Assembly: GCA_015492755.1 (NCBI GenBank)
Contig: WGEM01000173.1
Coordinates: 1-6,957 of the forward strand
Source of the DNA: Gemmatimonadota bacterium
GTDB taxonomy: Bacteria; Gemmatimonadota; Gemmatimonadetes; Longimicrobiales; Gaopeijiaceae
DNA: 6,957 nt
Direction: 5' to 3'
The notes below the pieces were generated by a model that searched no databases, was not told the DNA's origin, and worked only from the letters and a program-made list of their open reading frames with translations. The position numbers were made by a program, and so were the translations under genes. This document shows positions 5,523 to 6,957 of this stretch, one piece after another; the stretch's first letter is position 1; every line of letters begins with the position of its first letter.

Positions 5523-6188
5523 GTGGCGGAGTTCCTGCGCATCACCGAGATCTTCCACTCCATTCAGGGGGAGTCCACCTGGGCGGGTGCGCCGTGCACC
5601 TTCGTGCGGCTCACCGGGTGTCCGCTCCGATGCGTGTGGTGCGACACCGAGTACGCCTTCCACGGCGGCACCCGGATGACCTTCGACGAGATCCTGGCGG
5701 AGGTGGGGCGGCACCGGACCCGCCTGGTGGAGGTCACCGGCGGCGAGCCGCTGGCGCACCCGGGGGCGTTCCGGCTCATCGAGCGATTGCTGGACGCCGA
5801 CTACACGGTCCTGGTGGAGACATCCGGGGCCTTCGACATCGCCCCGGTGGACCCCAGGGCGCACGTCATCATGGACCTGAAATGTCCCGGCTCCGGCGAG
5901 AGCCACCGCAACCTCTGGTCGAACCTGGACCACCTGAAGGCCATTGACGAGGTGAAGTTCGTGGTGCGCCACCGCGCCGACTACGAGTGGACGCGGGACG
6001 TCATCCGCACGCGAGAACTGGACGAGCGGGTGCAGGCGGGCGCGTTGCGGGCGCTCCTGGTCTCGCCGGTGTGGGGCGAGCTGGAGCTCCGGCCCCTGGC
6101 GGAGTGGATCCTCGAAGACCACCTGCCGGTGCGGCTCCAGGTCCAACTCCACAAGCTCATCTGGGGCGCCGACGCTCGGGGGGTGTGA
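5523..6188 (+). CDS. queE: 7-carboxy-7-deazaguanine synthase (radical SAM)
   Basis: A 221-aa radical SAM enzyme converting 6-carboxy-5,6,7,8-tetrahydropterin to 7-carboxy-7-deazaguanine, the ring-forming step toward preQ0 and queuosine in tRNA. The opening EIFHSIQGESTWAG (9-22) is the QueE substrate-binding start. FVRLTGCPLRCVWCDTEYAF carries the 4Fe-4S ligands C33, C37 and C40 (CX3CX2C). VTGGEP (71-76) is the SAM-binding glycine motif. DLKCPGSGE (118-126), DEVKFVV and VQLHKLIW (207-214) complete the family pattern. Length is normal. GTG 5523, 2 nt after the proline dehydrogenase stop, is the best start: the family motif begins within a few residues, and the open frame extending far upstream is only a shadow of the preceding gene. 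No good SD is visible, so coupling to the upstream gene is likely. Partner genes queD, queC and queF are not in the window. Use in DNA 7-deazaguanine modification is possible in principle, but nothing here supports it. Confidence 0.96.
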   Translation: MAEFLRITEIFHSIQGESTWAGAPCTFVRLTGCPLRCVWCDTEYAFHGGTRMTFDEILAEVGRHRTRLVEVTGGEPLAHPGAFRLIERLLDADYTVLVETSGAFDIAPVDPRAHVIMDLKCPGSGESHRNLWSNLDHLKAIDEVKFVVRHRADYEWTRDVIRTRELDERVQAGALRALLVSPVWGELELRPLAEWILEDHLPVRLQVQLHKLIWGADARGV

Positions 6189-6190
6189 GC

Positions 6191-6817
6191 GTGCCGCCCC
6201 TGGAGAGCGATCGCCGCTTCTGGATCCTCAAGGAAGCCATCGCTTCCTACGCGGGCGACCCCGATGATCCGCCGGTGCAGGACGACGACGTGCTCCAGGC
6301 GGCGGTGGCGCTGGTGGTACGAGGCCGGCCCGATCTGGAAGTCCTCCTCATCAAGCGCGCCAGCCACGAAGGCGATCCGTGGTCGGGTCACATGGCGCTC
6401 CCCGGGGGGCGCCGGGAGGACCGGGACCCCTCGCTCCTGGACACGGCCCGGCGGGAGACGCGGGAAGAAGTGGGGCTGAACCTGGAGGACGAGGGGCGCG
6501 TACTGGGCCGGCTGGCGGACGTGGCGCCCAACAGCCCGCTCCTTCCCCGGTTCACCATCACCCCCTTCGTCTTCGCCGCGCCTCCGCATGCGGAGGCGCG
6601 GGTGGCGAGCCCGGAGGTGGCGGCGGTGCAGTGGGTGCCGGTGCGCCACTTCCAGGCTCCGGAAAACCACACAGGGGTGGAGATCTCCACCCCCGGTGGA
6701 GTCCGGACCTTCCCCGGCTATCGCGTGCGGGACGGGGTGGTGTGGGGTCTCACGTACCGGATCCTGCGTCAGTTCCTCGCTCTGATGCCCGAGTTCGAAC
6801 TGGACGCGGATGGATGA
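6191..6817 (+). CDS. Nudix hydrolase, CoA-pyrophosphatase-like
   Basis: A 208-aa Nudix pyrophosphohydrolase. Strand VAALVVRG/LEVLLIKRA leads into SHEGDPWSGHMALPGG (58-73) and then the Nudix helix: GGRREDRD...TARRETREEVGL (72-96), with catalytic R88, E89, E92 and E93. The box is one residue longer than the classical GX5EX7REUXEEXGU between the first acidic residue (D79 here) and the RE pair. That spacing, the SxxH...PGG lead-in and the C-terminal FPGYRV/VVWGLTYRILRQF region resemble NudL/NUDT7-type CoA pyrophosphatases, which cleave CoA to 3',5'-ADP and 4'-phosphopantetheine. The substrate assignment is tentative, because the full NudL signature before the box is not matched. GTG 6191 is preferred, with a G-run (6178-6183) at 7 nt as SD. 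GTG 6185, overlapping the queE stop by 4 nt, is the alternative. It is the last gene of the four-gene cluster. Confidence 0.92.
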   Translation: MPPLESDRRFWILKEAIASYAGDPDDPPVQDDDVLQAAVALVVRGRPDLEVLLIKRASHEGDPWSGHMALPGGRREDRDPSLLDTARRETREEVGLNLEDEGRVLGRLADVAPNSPLLPRFTITPFVFAAPPHAEARVASPEVAAVQWVPVRHFQAPENHTGVEISTPGGVRTFPGYRVRDGVVWGLTYRILRQFLALMPEFELDADG

Positions 6818-6818
6818 G

Positions 6819-6831
6819 GGGCTAGGAGCCC
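6819..6831 (+). other. Small hairpin just after the Nudix stop codon
   Basis: GGGCT (6819-6823) and AGCCC (6827-6831) can pair around a 3-nt loop, one base after the stop codon. The stem is only 5 bp and no T tract follows, so a terminator function is doubtful. Its right arm is also the beginning of the palindromic element described next. Confidence 0.25.
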
Positions 6832-6957
6832 GTCCGAGTAAAGGCGTGGGCCGCGCACGTAGTGGTTCGCGTGTTCAGTCAAGGAGCGCCGACGAGGCGT
6901 AGCAGCGCTACGGCGAGGAGGAGCGACGATGGATCAACCGCGAACCCACCACGTGCC
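6824..6957. repeat. Palindrome-rich non-coding stretch, possible MITE/IS-end or extragenic repeat, cut by window edge
   Basis: After the Nudix gene the sequence stops looking like coding DNA and shows nested symmetry. The outer visible arms are GCACGTAGTGGTTCGCG (6855-6871) and, near the right edge, CGCGAACCCACCACGTGC (6939-6956). They are reverse complements except for one mismatch and one extra base. Between them is a perfect 6-bp stem, CGTAGC (6898-6903) and GCTACG (6907-6912), around AGC. The arms reach the window edge, so the partner of the outermost left part (from about 6825, GGAGCCCGTCCGAGTAAAGG) would lie outside. If the symmetry continues, the whole element would be about 160-180 bp with arms of roughly 45 bp, the form of a MITE, an insertion-sequence end or a dispersed extragenic palindrome. 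Copy number and target-site duplication cannot be judged here. Confidence 0.5.
6929..6957 (+). CDS. Possible start of a further gene, partial
   Basis: ATG 6929 is preceded at 7 nt by a perfect AGGAGG (6916-6921), and the frame is open to the edge, giving MDQPRTHHV. On SD quality alone this is one of the strongest starts in the window. However, it lies inside the palindromic element, and the codons after it are the right arm of the inverted repeat, which argues for a non-coding repeat that happens to contain an SD-like purine stretch. A gene starting within an insertion-sequence end is the other reading. Nine residues allow no family call. Confidence 0.2.

Noticed and set aside
4359..6188. A 609-codon open frame on the plus strand spanning proline dehydrogenase and QueE, which could suggest a fusion protein.
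   Set aside because: Only the part after 5523 matches a family (QueE). The upstream part is Arg/Gly/Pro-rich sequence read in the wrong frame of the proline dehydrogenase gene, a common artefact of high GC content.
4172..6817. A DNA 7-deazaguanine modification (Dpd-type) or other defence island based on queE and a Nudix gene.
   Set aside because: No transglycosylase, helicase, nuclease or other island genes are seen. The neighbours are metabolic, and the Nudix protein looks CoA-pyrophosphatase-like.
6819..6831. Intrinsic terminator for the four-gene cluster.
   Set aside because: The stem is only 5 bp and no T-rich tract follows. It is listed only as a small hairpin.
1..6957. tRNA, rRNA, riboswitch or CRISPR array.
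   Set aside because: No cloverleaf, conserved RNA motif or regularly spaced direct repeats were found when reading both strands. All intergenic gaps are shorter than 150 bp.

Overview
The window is about 7 kb of very GC-rich bacterial DNA (roughly 70% by eye), densely packed with ordinary chromosomal genes. Alternative frames stay open for hundreds of codons, so genes were picked by protein-family motifs, start sites and context rather than ORF length. Overall composition and the look of the proteins (kynureninase-like class V enzyme, lipoprotein of unknown function, monofunctional proline dehydrogenase, orphan QueE) suggest an environmental, Gram-negative-type lineage such as Gemmatimonadota. 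That assignment is an inference from general resemblance; no rRNA or other marker gene is present.

Layout. (1) 1-296, minus strand: the N-terminal half of a response-regulator receiver domain that runs off the left edge. It has no Shine-Dalgarno (SD) sequence, but a TATCTT box sits just upstream of its ATG, so it may be leaderless. (2) 442-1617 and 1703-2620, plus strand: a class V-fold PLP enzyme, then a secreted lipoprotein of unknown function. (3) 4028 down to 2573, minus strand: a medium-chain dehydrogenase/reductase followed 46 nt later by a MazG-like nucleotide pyrophosphohydrolase. This pair converges on the lipoprotein gene and overlaps its 3' end by 48 nt. (4) 4172-6817, plus strand: a tight four-gene cluster of a 132-aa unknown protein, proline dehydrogenase, QueE (7-carboxy-7-deazaguanine synthase) and a Nudix hydrolase. 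Its junctions are a 7-nt overlap, a 2-nt gap and a 2-nt gap (or a 4-nt overlap). (5) 6818-6957: a non-coding, palindrome-rich stretch cut by the window edge. It resembles the left part of a mobile or repetitive palindromic element, or the lead-in to another gene.

Functionally the window is metabolic and housekeeping: amino-acid catabolism (proline, possibly kynurenine-like substrates), nucleotide-pool cleaning (MazG-like, Nudix), 7-deazaguanine synthesis for tRNA modification and an oxidoreductase. No defence system, CRISPR array, RNA gene or clear prophage is seen. The best second-look items are the palindromic element at the right edge, the uncharacterised lipoprotein, the unknown protein translationally coupled to proline dehydrogenase, and the dehydrogenase that has lost the zinc-binding cysteines.
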